Below, in pieces: positions 6,421 to 13,399 of a DNA stretch of 15,007 bases. The translations under genes and the position numbers were made by a program. The notes under the pieces are model-generated. The model was given only the letters and a program-made list of their open reading frames with translations, made no database searches and was not told where the DNA came from. Position 1 is the first letter of the stretch, and the number at the start of each line of letters is the position of its first letter. The stretch is from Methanocorpusculaceae archaeon UBA425 (GTDB lineage: Archaea > Halobacteriota > Methanomicrobia > Methanomicrobiales > Methanocorpusculaceae), in NCBI GenBank assembly GCA_002506085.1, contig DAWV01000014.1, positions 1 to 15,007 of the forward strand, read 5' to 3'.

Positions 6421-7128
6421 CTACACAATCGGGAACATAATCTTCTTTTCGCCGACGATTGTTCCTGCAAATTCGCCTTTGAGGAGGGCATTTTCAATCA
6501 GCGCGGGATTACGCCCGTCGATGACGACGAGAGGAATGCCGCTTCTTTCAGCGATTTTTGCTGCGACGAGGTCGATGACCATATTTGAACCTGCGGTCAT
6601 CTTTTCTTTCATGATGAGATCGATGAGTCCCTGCGGAGATAAGAGGTCGTGTTTTTTGGCAGATGCGTCTTTCTTCGGGTCTGCTGTATAGATTCCGTCG
6701 ATGGCAGTCATATTGATCATCATGGATGCGCCGACCTCTTCCGCGAGTACTGCGGCGACCGCATCCGTGGTCTGACCCGGAGTAACTCCGCCCATCACGA
6801 CGATTTTCCCGGAGATGGCTGCGGTCTTTGCCTCGATATATGATGTAACCACTGCGGGATATGCATGTTCTTTGAGCGCGCCGATAAGGAGCGCGGCATT
6901 GATGCGGGTTACCTGAATCCCTATTTCGTCAGATGATGCTTCATCCAATCCTATCTCACGGCAGGCATCGATATATCTTCTCGCTTCTCCCCCGCCGCCG
7001 ACAACGGCAAAAATCTGAATGCCGGCTTTGGTAAGAGTTATCAGAGATTTAGCCCATTCTTTCAGGCGGTGCGCATCAAGCGACGGTATCAGGACCGAGC
7101 CTCCTACTGAAATAACAACCCTCGTCAT
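6421..7128 (-). CDS. pyrH: uridylate kinase (UMP kinase), archaeal type
   Basis: Phosphorylates UMP to UDP with ATP in pyrimidine nucleotide synthesis. The 235 residues show the amino-acid-kinase fold in order. G-G-S-V-L (9-13) is the phosphate-binding loop. V-G-G-G-G-E-A-R (43-50), G-V-T-P-G-Q-T-T-D-A (114-123) and A-I-D-G-I-Y-T-A-D-P-K-K-D (142-154) are the nucleotide and UMP sites. The G-Q-T-T-D-A signature and short N-terminus belong to the archaeal PyrH group. TAGGAT precedes the ATG by 5 nt, and a TATA-like element lies about 30-39 bp upstream, so it has its own promoter. tRNA-Pro follows 57 bp downstream on the same strand. Confidence 0.95.
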   Translation of the reverse strand: MTRVVISVGGSVLIPSLDAHRLKEWAKSLITLTKAGIQIFAVVGGGGEARRYIDACREIGLDEASSDEIGIQVTRINAALLIGALKEHAYPAVVTSYIEAKTAAISGKIVVMGGVTPGQTTDAVAAVLAEEVGASMMINMTAIDGIYTADPKKDASAKKHDLLSPQGLIDLIMKEKMTAGSNMVIDLVAAKIAERSGIPLVVIDGRNPALIENALLKGEFAGTIVGEKKIMFPIV

Positions 7129-7157
7129 AAATTATCCTAGTAATGTGTTTCTTCTGA

Positions 7158-7167
7158 ACATATATGT
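7158..7167 (-). promoter_or_regulatory. palindromic TATA-like box for pyrH
   Basis: ACATATATGT, a perfect 10-bp palindrome, lies 30-39 bp before the pyrH ATG. Its position fits an archaeal core promoter with a short leader. Confidence 0.45.
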
Positions 7168-7318
7168 AGTGCGTCTTCGCGCGAGGTGCAGATGCCCTTT
7201 GTCAGGGGATGAATTATACATGAAATCGCGGGTAGTCAAAGCAAATTCTGAAAAGGTAACTGCATGGCTTTGTGGAGCCCTGCCTCCTTTTTACCTCAGC
7301 TGTTTTAAATGATTTTCT

Positions 7319-7326
7319 AAAAAAAA
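7319..7326 (-). terminator. T8 terminator of the symporter operon
   Basis: Eight T on the minus strand, 8 bp after the symporter stop codon. It separates the symporter operon from the pyrH promoter. Confidence 0.55.
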
Positions 7327-7334
7327 GTGGTGAG

Positions 7335-8921
7335 TTATCTGCTCAGATTCATCTGGTCCTCGCGTGTCACCTTATGTTTGTCCAGGGGTATTAGAATAAT
7401 GAGCACACCAACCGAGAGCACGACTCCGACCACCAGCGGATCGAGATAGCACCATGGTGAACCAACCAGGGAATCCACCCCGAACAAGGTATGGCATATG
7501 CCAAGCATCTTCGACTCTGCCAGATGACAGAACAATGTCCAGATGAGCCAGCCGCCGGCTCCGACGGCGACACTCCATTTTCCGGCAAGATACGATGGGT
7601 TCTTCGCTGTAATCCCATGAATGAACGCAGGAAGAAGGGCGGCTGTACAGAGACCCATGAACATAGCTGTAGCGCGGGCAATGATACTGCCCGGCATAAT
7701 CACCGCAAGAATGACACTGACAATCAGCATAATCGCAATTCCTATCCGGGTTGCCCTGATGGAATACCGTTCTCCTCTCATTCTGGAGAATATGTCTCCC
7801 CCGAGAGTTGTGCCCATCGTATGCAGGAGTGATGAGAGCGTTGACATAGCCGCAGAAAGCAGCGTCAGCATGAAGATGATGACGAACAACTCCGGCATTG
7901 ACGAATTGATGTAGAGAGGAATGATTGAATCGATATTCCCGCCTGCGGCATCGATTGCAAGTTGTCCGGTCGTATTCATGAAGTACACATTCGTCAGAGG
8001 TCCGACAGTGAACGCAACGCCCGTCATCATGACGATGAACAATGCTCCAATGGGAATTGCACGATTCAGGGTTTTGCCGTCTTTTGCCGTCATGAATCGG
8101 ACTGCAAGCTGGGGCTGGGCAAGAACTCCTATACCCACGCCAAGTACGAGCGTGGTGATAACGGTCATCCAGATTGGAGAGCCGAACTCAGGCATCGACG
8201 TCCAACCCGTCATGCCTATCGCGGCAAGATTATCCGGGACGAGTCCGCTCATTGATTCGAGAGCACTGTTTGCAGCTGTCACCCCCCCAAGGAGGATATA
8301 GGTCAGAACAAGGAGGATGCCCATACCGATGAGCATGATTGCTCCCTGCACTGCATCAGTATACATAACTGCCATAAGACCCCCGATGATGACGTATAAT
8401 GCTACGATTCCGGCGAATCCAAGAAGAGCGGTCATATAGGAAATACCGAGTGTCGTTTCGATGAAACGTGCCCCGCCAATCAGGACCGCGGCAGTGTATA
8501 GGGGCATGGCTGCAATGAAAATCAGACCCGTTGCATAGATGAGTTTCTTCGACCCGTACATTTTTCCGAGGAGTTCCGGATACGTCAATGCACCGAGTGC
8601 TTTGCCGGTTTTTCGGATACGTTTTCCAAGGAATATAAACGCAATAATCACACCGACGACGATGCAGAAGACCGTCAGCCACATCAGACTCATACCATAC
8701 TGGGCAGCAGTTCCGCCGAATCCGATGATGGCAGACGTACTGATGAAGGTGGCGCCATACGAGAGAGCGAGGATGATTGGATGGGTGTTCCGCCCGGCAA
8801 CCATATAATCTTCTACTTTTTTTGTTTTTCTGTATCCGTAATAGCCGATACCTATAATGAGAAGAAGGTAGAGAATGACAATTCCGACCGTAAGTTCGGT
8901 ACTAACAGTCATCGTCATCAC
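7335..8921 (-). CDS. sodium:solute symporter (SSS family)
   Basis: A 528-residue membrane protein with about 13 hydrophobic helices and an outside-first N-terminus. The start of the family pattern is clear: I-G-I-G-Y-Y-G-Y-R-K-T-K-K-V-E-D-Y near 23-39, then A-G-R-N-T-H-P near 42-48. Next come L-S-Y-G-A-T-F-I-S-T-S-A-I-I-G-F-G-G, G-K-R-I-R-K-T-G, and I-G-G-L-M-A-V-M-Y-T-D-A-V-Q-G. These are hallmarks of the PutP/PanF/SglT family, which couples Na+ entry to uptake of an organic solute; the solute cannot be named. The listed GTG start at 8921 is followed at once by ATG (8918), which is better placed behind AAGGA and may be the real start. It overlaps the small accessory gene by about 17-20 nt, so the two are translationally coupled. 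Confidence 0.92.
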   Translation of the reverse strand: MMTMTVSTELTVGIVILYLLLIIGIGYYGYRKTKKVEDYMVAGRNTHPIILALSYGATFISTSAIIGFGGTAAQYGMSLMWLTVFCIVVGVIIAFIFLGKRIRKTGKALGALTYPELLGKMYGSKKLIYATGLIFIAAMPLYTAAVLIGGARFIETTLGISYMTALLGFAGIVALYVIIGGLMAVMYTDAVQGAIMLIGMGILLVLTYILLGGVTAANSALESMSGLVPDNLAAIGMTGWTSMPEFGSPIWMTVITTLVLGVGIGVLAQPQLAVRFMTAKDGKTLNRAIPIGALFIVMMTGVAFTVGPLTNVYFMNTTGQLAIDAAGGNIDSIIPLYINSSMPELFVIIFMLTLLSAAMSTLSSLLHTMGTTLGGDIFSRMRGERYSIRATRIGIAIMLIVSVILAVIMPGSIIARATAMFMGLCTAALLPAFIHGITAKNPSYLAGKWSVAVGAGGWLIWTLFCHLAESKMLGICHTLFGVDSLVGSPWCYLDPLVVGVVLSVGVLIILIPLDKHKVTREDQMNLSR

Positions 8922-9024
8922 AGTCCTTGTTCCAGTTCAAATATCCGTAGATTCCGCAGAATAGCAGTGCTATCAAGCAGATGAGGTATGTAAACCATAC
9001 CCAGGGGTCGCTGATGCCTAACAT
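8902..9024 (-). CDS. symporter small accessory protein, 40 residues
   Basis: A very small gene whose product begins M-L-G-I-S-D-P-W-V-W-F-T-Y-L and spans the membrane once (about residues 8-30). It ends in G-Y-L-N-W-N-K-D-C and an acidic tail of Asp residues. This order (an L-G-I-x-D-P-W-V-W start, one helix, then Y-x-x-x-N-W-N) is that of the small proteins encoded immediately upstream of SSS-family symporters in methanogens. They are presumed to be a subunit or stabiliser of the transporter. GGTGA lies 7 nt before the ATG. The reading frame overlaps the symporter start, which places both in one operon. Family recognition is from memory of the pattern; function is inference. Confidence 0.8.
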   Translation of the reverse strand: MLGISDPWVWFTYLICLIALLFCGIYGYLNWNKDCDDDDC

Positions 9025-9091
9025 CGGGATTCACCAAGTTATTTGGGATTCCAACGTTTCCAACACCGTCCGGTCGCTGTATCAAATGAGT

Positions 9092-9128
9092 GGAGAACCA
9101 CCATACGCGAACGTAACGGTGGTCCTCC
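9092..9128 (-). ncRNA. UUCG-capped hairpin in the symporter operon leader
   Basis: On the minus strand GGAGGACCACC (9128-9118) pairs with GGTGGTTCTCC (9102-9092) over 11 bp, with one G-U pair. Inside, TACG-TTCG-CGTA forms a 4-bp stem with a UUCG tetraloop. On the plus strand the G-U position becomes an A-C mismatch, so the fold favours the minus-strand RNA. It lies 68-104 nt before the accessory-protein ATG. It is probably a cis-acting leader element; no known riboswitch class is recognised. Confidence 0.5.
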
Positions 9129-9156
9129 TATCTAAAGAAGAAAAAGAAAACGTGGA

Positions 9157-9198
9157 ACGTAGAGGTATTGCCGCATAAATATACGGTATTTTCTACGT
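9157..9198 (-). promoter_or_regulatory. symporter operon promoter with TATA flanked by a dyad
   Basis: The minus-strand TATA-like GTATATTTATGC (9174-9185) is flanked by perfect 7-bp arms ACGTAGA (9157-9163) and TCTACGT (9192-9198). The TATA box lies close to the middle of the dyad. A tandem copy ACGTGGA sits at 9150-9156. The predicted start near 9150 would give a leader of about 125 nt containing the hairpin at 9092-9128. The placement suggests binding sites for a regulator. Confidence 0.45.
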
Positions 9199-9230
9199 CC
9201 ATGAGAATCGTTATGTCTGTATGCGCTTTT

Positions 9231-9240
9231 AGTATAAATA
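9231..9240 (+). promoter_or_regulatory. upstream TATA-like box facing the metal operon
   Basis: AGTATAAATA on the plus strand. It would start transcription near 9262, giving a leader of about 120 nt to the HMA gene. It is an alternative to the nearer box at 9306-9316. Confidence 0.3.
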
Positions 9241-9292
9241 TGGAGGGGCTGATGAATCTGAACGAGATTTCGGCAAAAATAATAGAATTCAC

Positions 9293-9316
9293 AGTATCTC
9301 TCAGGATACTATATAG
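9293..9316 (+). promoter_or_regulatory. dyad and TATA-like box of the metal-efflux operon
   Basis: A perfect inverted repeat AGTATC-N6-GATACT occupies 9293-9310. It overlaps the TATA-like TACTATATAG (9307-9316), which would start transcription about 40 nt before the HMA ATG. A repressor bound here would block TBP/TFB. The regulator is not encoded in the window. Confidence 0.4.
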
Positions 9317-9380
9317 TCTCGCCGTCACTTTTTGATTGATAATGATAGAACGATAATAATCCTATACTTAGGAGATTACC

Positions 9381-9599
9381 ATGAAAAAGACATTCAAACT
9401 GGAAAATCTGGACTGTGCGAACTGTGCGGCGATCATGGAAAGCAAGATTCGTAAAATCAATGGTGTTAATAATGCGAGCATCAGCTTCATGACTCAGAAG
9501 CTGATTATTGAAGCCGACGACTCCCGTTTTGATGCTATCGTTAAAGAAGCCGCGGCAGTCTGCAAACGTGTCGAACCCGACTGTTTCATTCGGGAATAA
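9381..9599 (+). CDS. heavy-metal-associated (HMA) domain protein
   Basis: A 72-residue ferredoxin-like HMA domain. The N-terminus reads K-K-T-F-K-L-E-N-L-D-C-A-N-C-A, giving the metal-binding C12-x-x-C15 after the first strand. G-V-N-N-A-S-I-S-F and a final strand around K-L-I-I-E follow, so a single complete domain is present. Extra cysteines (C61, C68) occur near the end. Such proteins bind soft metal ions. In many P1B ATPases this domain is fused to the N-terminus of the pump; here it is a separate gene ending 6 bp before the ATPase, which itself has no HMA domain. It probably delivers metal to the pump or serves as its detached regulatory domain. AGGAG is 5-6 nt before the ATG. Confidence 0.93.
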   Translation: MKKTFKLENLDCANCAAIMESKIRKINGVNNASISFMTQKLIIEADDSRFDAIVKEAAAVCKRVEPDCFIRE

Positions 9600-9605
9600 T
9601 GTCCT

Positions 9606-11492
9606 ATGTCAATTATCCTGAATAAAAAACAGAAGAAATCCTTATGCCGGATTATCCTGGCTTCTGTTATTTTTATTTTTGCAGTCCTAATTTCCGGATT
9701 ATCCGTTATCCCTGCTGAATACTCAGCATATGCCAGGTTTATTTTATACCTGATCCCGTATCTCCTCGTAGGCGGGGACGTGCTTTTGCGTGCCACAAAA
9801 AACATTATTCACGGAAAAGTGTTTGATGAAAATTTCCTCATGTCAATTGCAACGATTGGGGCCTTTGCTCTTGGAGAATATCCCGAAGGCGTTGCCGTCA
9901 TGCTCTTCTACCAGGTCGGTGAATTATTCCAGAGCTATGCGGTAAACAAATCACGCAGATCGATTGCCGAACTGATGGATATCAACCCTGATCATGCCTA
10001 TATCGAACGTGACGGATCCGTGGTAACAGTCAGTCCGGATGAACTCAGCGTTGATGATGTAATCCTCATTAAACCCGGCGACAGGGTGCCAGTCGACGGC
10101 ATTGTTATCCGGGGTTCGTCCGAACTCAACACAGCATCGCTGACCGGGGAATCGCTCCCGAGAGATGTAAATCCGGGTGACCCGGTCATCAGCGGATGTA
10201 TCAATCTGAGCGGCGTCCTTCACGTTCGCGTGACAAAGATATTTAGTGAATCCACCGTCACCCGGATACTGGAACTGGTCGAGAATGCGAGTAGCAGAAA
10301 AGCAAAGACGGAAAATTTCATCACTACATTTTCCCGGTATTACACACCAGTTGTCGTTATTGCAGCCGCAGCTCTGGCAATCATTCCACCGCTTCTCTTC
10401 GCCCAGCCATTTTCCATGTGGGTTGAACGTGCATTGACGTTCCTCGTTGTCTCATGCCCGTGTGCACTGGTCATTTCCATACCCTTGAGTTTCTTTGGCG
10501 GTATTGGCGGTGCTTCAGCTTCGGGAATACTTGTGAAGGGAGGCAACTATCTTGAAGCTCTGGCAAAGACAGACACGGTCGTTTTCGACAAAACAGGAAC
10601 GCTTACCTGCGGAAAATTTTCTGTAACCGAACTTCATCCGGTCAAAATGTCGGAAGACCAGCTGCTGGAATATGCTGCACATGCAGAGGCATACAGCAGT
10701 CATCCCATTTCAATTTCGATAAAAGATGCGTATGGAAAACCTGTCCGGAATGAAGCTCTCACGGATGTTTCTGAAATTGCAGGTCACGGAGTGAATGCAA
10801 CCTTCAACGGTCACAGACTCGCTGTCGGTAACTCGAAACTTATGCGCAGTCTCGGGATTTCCATTGACGATAGTGTCCGTCCAGGAACTATGATTCATGT
10901 ATCTCTGGATGGCTCCTATGCCGGTTATCTGGTGATATCCGATACCGTCAAGCCTGATGCAAAAGACGCGATTTTACGTCTGAAAGCGCTCGGTGTCAAA
11001 AAAACGGTTATGCTTACCGGCGATTCGTCAGTTGCGGCTGCATCGGTGGCAAAAGAATTAGGCATCGACCAGTATCATGCGGAACTCCTGCCGCAGGACA
11101 AGGTCTCGGTTCTTGAAGATATTATCAATCAGCAGAACAAAAATCGTAAGGTGGCATTCGTCGGAGACGGGATAAATGACGCCCCGGTAATCTCGCGTGC
11201 GGATGTGGGCATCGCGATGGGCTCACTAGGTTCCGATGCGGCGATTGAAGCGGCCGACATTGTCCTGATGGATGACAATCCCGCAAAAATTGCGCTGGCA
11301 CTCCAGATTTCCCGCAAGACAATGGGTATTGTCAAGCAGAATATCATATTTGCCCTTGATGTGAAGTTCCTCGTTCTGGTTCTAGCAGCATTCGGACTTG
11401 CAAACATGTGGGGGGCAGTATTCGCTGATGTCGGGGTCGCCGTGATAGCGATTTTAAATGCTATGCGGACATTGAACGTTAAAGACAAATAA
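9606..11492 (+). CDS. P1B-type heavy-metal ATPase, Zn/Cd/Pb-exporting type
   Basis: Exports divalent soft metals from the cytoplasm at the cost of ATP. The 628 residues contain all catalytic motifs. T-G-E-S (180-183) is in the actuator domain. S-C-P-C-A-L (283-288) is the metal-site helix. D-K-T-G-T-L-T (from D328) is the phosphorylation loop. S-H-P (365-367) is the P1B nucleotide-site signature, and G-D-G-I-N-D-A-P (520-527) is the hinge. The last two helices carry K587 (D-V-K-F-L-V-L) and D608 (A-D-V-G-V-A-V-I-A-I-L-N-A). Their 21-residue spacing and context match the K/D pair of ZntA/CadA pumps, so a Zn2+/Cd2+/Pb2+ subtype is favoured over copper. The N-terminus lacks an HMA domain, which the preceding gene supplies. 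The MATE gene follows after 17 bp. Confidence 0.95.
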   Translation: MSIILNKKQKKSLCRIILASVIFIFAVLISGLSVIPAEYSAYARFILYLIPYLLVGGDVLLRATKNIIHGKVFDENFLMSIATIGAFALGEYPEGVAVMLFYQVGELFQSYAVNKSRRSIAELMDINPDHAYIERDGSVVTVSPDELSVDDVILIKPGDRVPVDGIVIRGSSELNTASLTGESLPRDVNPGDPVISGCINLSGVLHVRVTKIFSESTVTRILELVENASSRKAKTENFITTFSRYYTPVVVIAAAALAIIPPLLFAQPFSMWVERALTFLVVSCPCALVISIPLSFFGGIGGASASGILVKGGNYLEALAKTDTVVFDKTGTLTCGKFSVTELHPVKMSEDQLLEYAAHAEAYSSHPISISIKDAYGKPVRNEALTDVSEIAGHGVNATFNGHRLAVGNSKLMRSLGISIDDSVRPGTMIHVSLDGSYAGYLVISDTVKPDAKDAILRLKALGVKKTVMLTGDSSVAAASVAKELGIDQYHAELLPQDKVSVLEDIINQQNKNRKVAFVGDGINDAPVISRADVGIAMGSLGSDAAIEAADIVLMDDNPAKIALALQISRKTMGIVKQNIIFALDVKFLVLVLAAFGLANMWGAVFADVGVAVIAILNAMRTLNVKDK

Positions 11493-11509
11493 TCCTGTCT
11501 GCACACTCA

Positions 11510-12850
11510 ATGAATACCCACGTCGATTTATTACACGGTTCCGTGTACAAAGGGCTTCTCTATTTTGCCCTGCCTCTGCTCGCAACAAGCATGATTCAGC
11601 TTCTCTTCTCAACAGCTGATATGCTGTTTGCGGGCAATCTCCTCGGGATGGGAGCCGCCGCCGCGATTGGATCAAGTACGATGATCGTCTTTTTCCTCAT
11701 CAACTTCCTTCTTGGATTGTCGGCAGGTGCGAGTGTCGTCATTTCTCAGTATTTTGGCGCAAAAAAACCGGGAAATGTCCGGAGTGCGATGCAGAACGGC
11801 ATTATTATTGCAATTGTCGGCGGCATTATCCTGACGGTTTTAAGCTACGTTTTATCGCCGTATATCCTTGTTCTGACGAATGTCCCTGACAACATCATGG
11901 ATATGGCATCGACATATATCCAAATTTACTCGGTGAGTATTGTTTTTACTGCCGTCTACGACATGGGTTTTTCCGCAATGCGTTCTGTTGGAAACTCCCG
12001 ATCGCCGTTCATTTATCTGGCCATTGGCGGCATCGTACATATCATTCTCAATGCGTTTTTCCTCCTCGTGTTTGAGATGGGTGTCGAAGGACTTGCATGG
12101 TCGACGGTTCTTTCCCAGATTCTCATAGTCATACTGGTATTCCGTAATCTTCTGGATAAAAATCCGGAGAATCCTATTCATCTTGAAGGTCTGCATCCGG
12201 ACCCGTTCTATACCTATCCGATTCTCCGGATAGGTTTGCCGGTTGCAATTCAGTCAACGGTGATTACACTCTCGAACATTATCATTCAGGCGCAGATTAA
12301 CCTGTTTGGTGATGAGATCATCGCTGCATTTTCGGTATATCTTAAAATAGATAATATTGTCTGGCTCTCTACGGTGGCATTCGGTCAGGCGGCAATGATT
12401 TTTGTCGGGCAGAATCTCGGTGCGAATAATGTGTCCAGGGCAAAGGAGGGCGTGATGAAATGCCTGATTATCTCGGTAGGGATTACCTTTGCCGTGAGTA
12501 TGCTGGTCCTGTGGTTTGGAAGACCGTTGTTTGGTCTGTTCATCAGTGATGCTGCTGTTATTGGGTATGGGATAATAATTCTGATGATTCTCATGCCTCT
12601 GTATTTCCTCTATGCCATCATGGAAGTACTGAGCGGAGCGTTAAAAGGTGCCGGTCAATCGTTTGCAGCTATGAGCATAATTCTGATAGATATGTGTGTT
12701 GTAAGGATGATCATCCTCATGATAGTTATGGCAGTATGTCCGGAGTTATGGGCAGTGATAATGGTTTACCCGGTGACATGGATTATAACCGTGGCAACTC
12801 TCGCTTTATATTACAAGGTAAGACCTTTGACCTCGATAATCGAGGTGTAA
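11510..12850 (+). CDS. MATE family efflux transporter
   Basis: A 446-residue membrane protein of about 12 helices in two similar halves. The N-terminal pattern is L-L-Y-F-A-L-P-L-L-A-T-S-M-I-Q, then S-T-A-D-M-L-F-A-G and A-A-A-A-I-G. This is typical of NorM/DinF-like MATE antiporters (P-x-x-x-x-x-x-x, then the D-x-x-x-x-G helix-2 motif). The second half repeats it with G-L-P-V-A-I-Q-S-T, then A-F-G-Q-A-A-M-I-F-V-G-Q-N-L-G. The family exports cationic drugs or metabolites using Na+ or H+; the substrate here is unknown. It starts 17 bp after the metal ATPase stop with no clear ribosome-binding site, so it is likely the third gene of that operon. Downstream lies the long non-coding region before mcrB. 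Confidence 0.92.
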   Translation: MNTHVDLLHGSVYKGLLYFALPLLATSMIQLLFSTADMLFAGNLLGMGAAAAIGSSTMIVFFLINFLLGLSAGASVVISQYFGAKKPGNVRSAMQNGIIIAIVGGIILTVLSYVLSPYILVLTNVPDNIMDMASTYIQIYSVSIVFTAVYDMGFSAMRSVGNSRSPFIYLAIGGIVHIILNAFFLLVFEMGVEGLAWSTVLSQILIVILVFRNLLDKNPENPIHLEGLHPDPFYTYPILRIGLPVAIQSTVITLSNIIIQAQINLFGDEIIAAFSVYLKIDNIVWLSTVAFGQAAMIFVGQNLGANNVSRAKEGVMKCLIISVGITFAVSMLVLWFGRPLFGLFISDAAVIGYGIIILMILMPLYFLYAIMEVLSGALKGAGQSFAAMSIILIDMCVVRMIILMIVMAVCPELWAVIMVYPVTWIITVATLALYYKVRPLTSIIEV

Positions 12851-12873
12851 TTGACCGGTGAACTGAAACCACG

Positions 12874-12887
12874 CAGTGCGGGCACTG
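12874..12887 (+). terminator. possible terminator hairpin after the MATE gene
   Basis: CAGTGC-GG-GCACTG is a perfect 6-bp dyad beginning 24 bp after the MATE stop. No T-run follows closely, so a terminator role is only suggested by position. Confidence 0.3.
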
Positions 12888-13039
12888 GCGCAGTCCGTGA
12901 AATAGATTTGTCTCCCTGACGACACTGCAATCTAAAAATGGACAACTTCCCTGTTTCATGCAATTTTCAATAGAATACATACTATCTGAATTTTATGTAA
13001 AATCATGGAAAAAAAACACATATTAGAAAAGTATTCTGT

Positions 13040-13113
13040 CTCATGTGACCGGTTAAAAGTCAAGAGGGGACGTGAGATATTCATTATTGAATATTATTCA
13101 CCGGTCGCATGAG
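13040..13113 (+). ncRNA. structured element: 14-bp stem with nested hairpin
   Basis: CTCATGTGACCGGT (13040-13053) pairs with ACCGGTCGCATGAG (13100-13113) over 14 consecutive pairs, one of them G-U in plus-strand RNA. Within the 46-nt interior, ATATTCA-TTAT-TGAATAT (13077-13094) forms a second perfect 7-bp hairpin. No T-run follows, no target-site duplication flanks it, and no coding frame fits. It may be a small RNA, a processing signal or a large regulatory dyad. No Rfam-type family is recognised by eye. Confidence 0.45.
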
Positions 13114-13399
13114 CCTATCAATACTTCAACCCTGATGTCTCAGGTGAGAAATACAGAACGAATATGTTCATGTTATTTTCTCCCTTATCCGTATCATATA
13201 TCACTATTTAAATGCATGTGATTTGAATTTGTGACTCTCCGTAAAACTGCTTGAAAAATTACGATTAAACCGGTTTGATTGCCTAAAAAAGCAAGGTTTA
13301 AATCATTTAACAAAAAATAGATAGGGAGAACAGAGGGAATTATTGTTACAATTATACTATTTTATCATAATTTATGTTAAATTTGTATACTTGTAAATA

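Noticed and set aside
5658..6440. A long plus-strand open frame (260 codons) through nth and tRNA-Pro
   Set aside because: It is antisense to nth, which has all catalytic residues and the Fe-S cysteines. Its G-R-P-R-F-E-L-G segment is the well-known false translation of the complement of a tRNA T arm.
8981..9178. A 65-codon plus-strand frame opposite the symporter accessory gene and leader
   Set aside because: It overlaps the accessory gene, the leader hairpin and the promoter of the minus-strand operon. Its Lys/Glu-rich end comes from a purine tract, and no good start with a ribosome-binding site is seen.
9240..9335. A 31-codon plus-strand frame beginning M-E-G-L-M-N-L
   Set aside because: Its ATG overlaps the TATA-like box itself, so a transcript from that box would start after it. 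There is no family resemblance.
12783..12980. A 65-codon minus-strand frame across the MATE 3' end and the following gap
   Set aside because: It is antisense to the MATE C-terminus, has a cysteine/histidine scatter with no zinc-finger spacing, and no ribosome-binding site.
13040..13113. The 14-bp inverted repeat as a miniature transposable element
   Set aside because: The sequences flanking the two ends do not form a direct target-site duplication, and no second copy exists in the window.
13129..13146. A box C/D-like guide RNA (CTGATGT...CTCAGG)
   Set aside because: The box C and box D consensus sequences are incomplete and the internal C'/D' boxes are missing. It is better described as a 5-bp hairpin.
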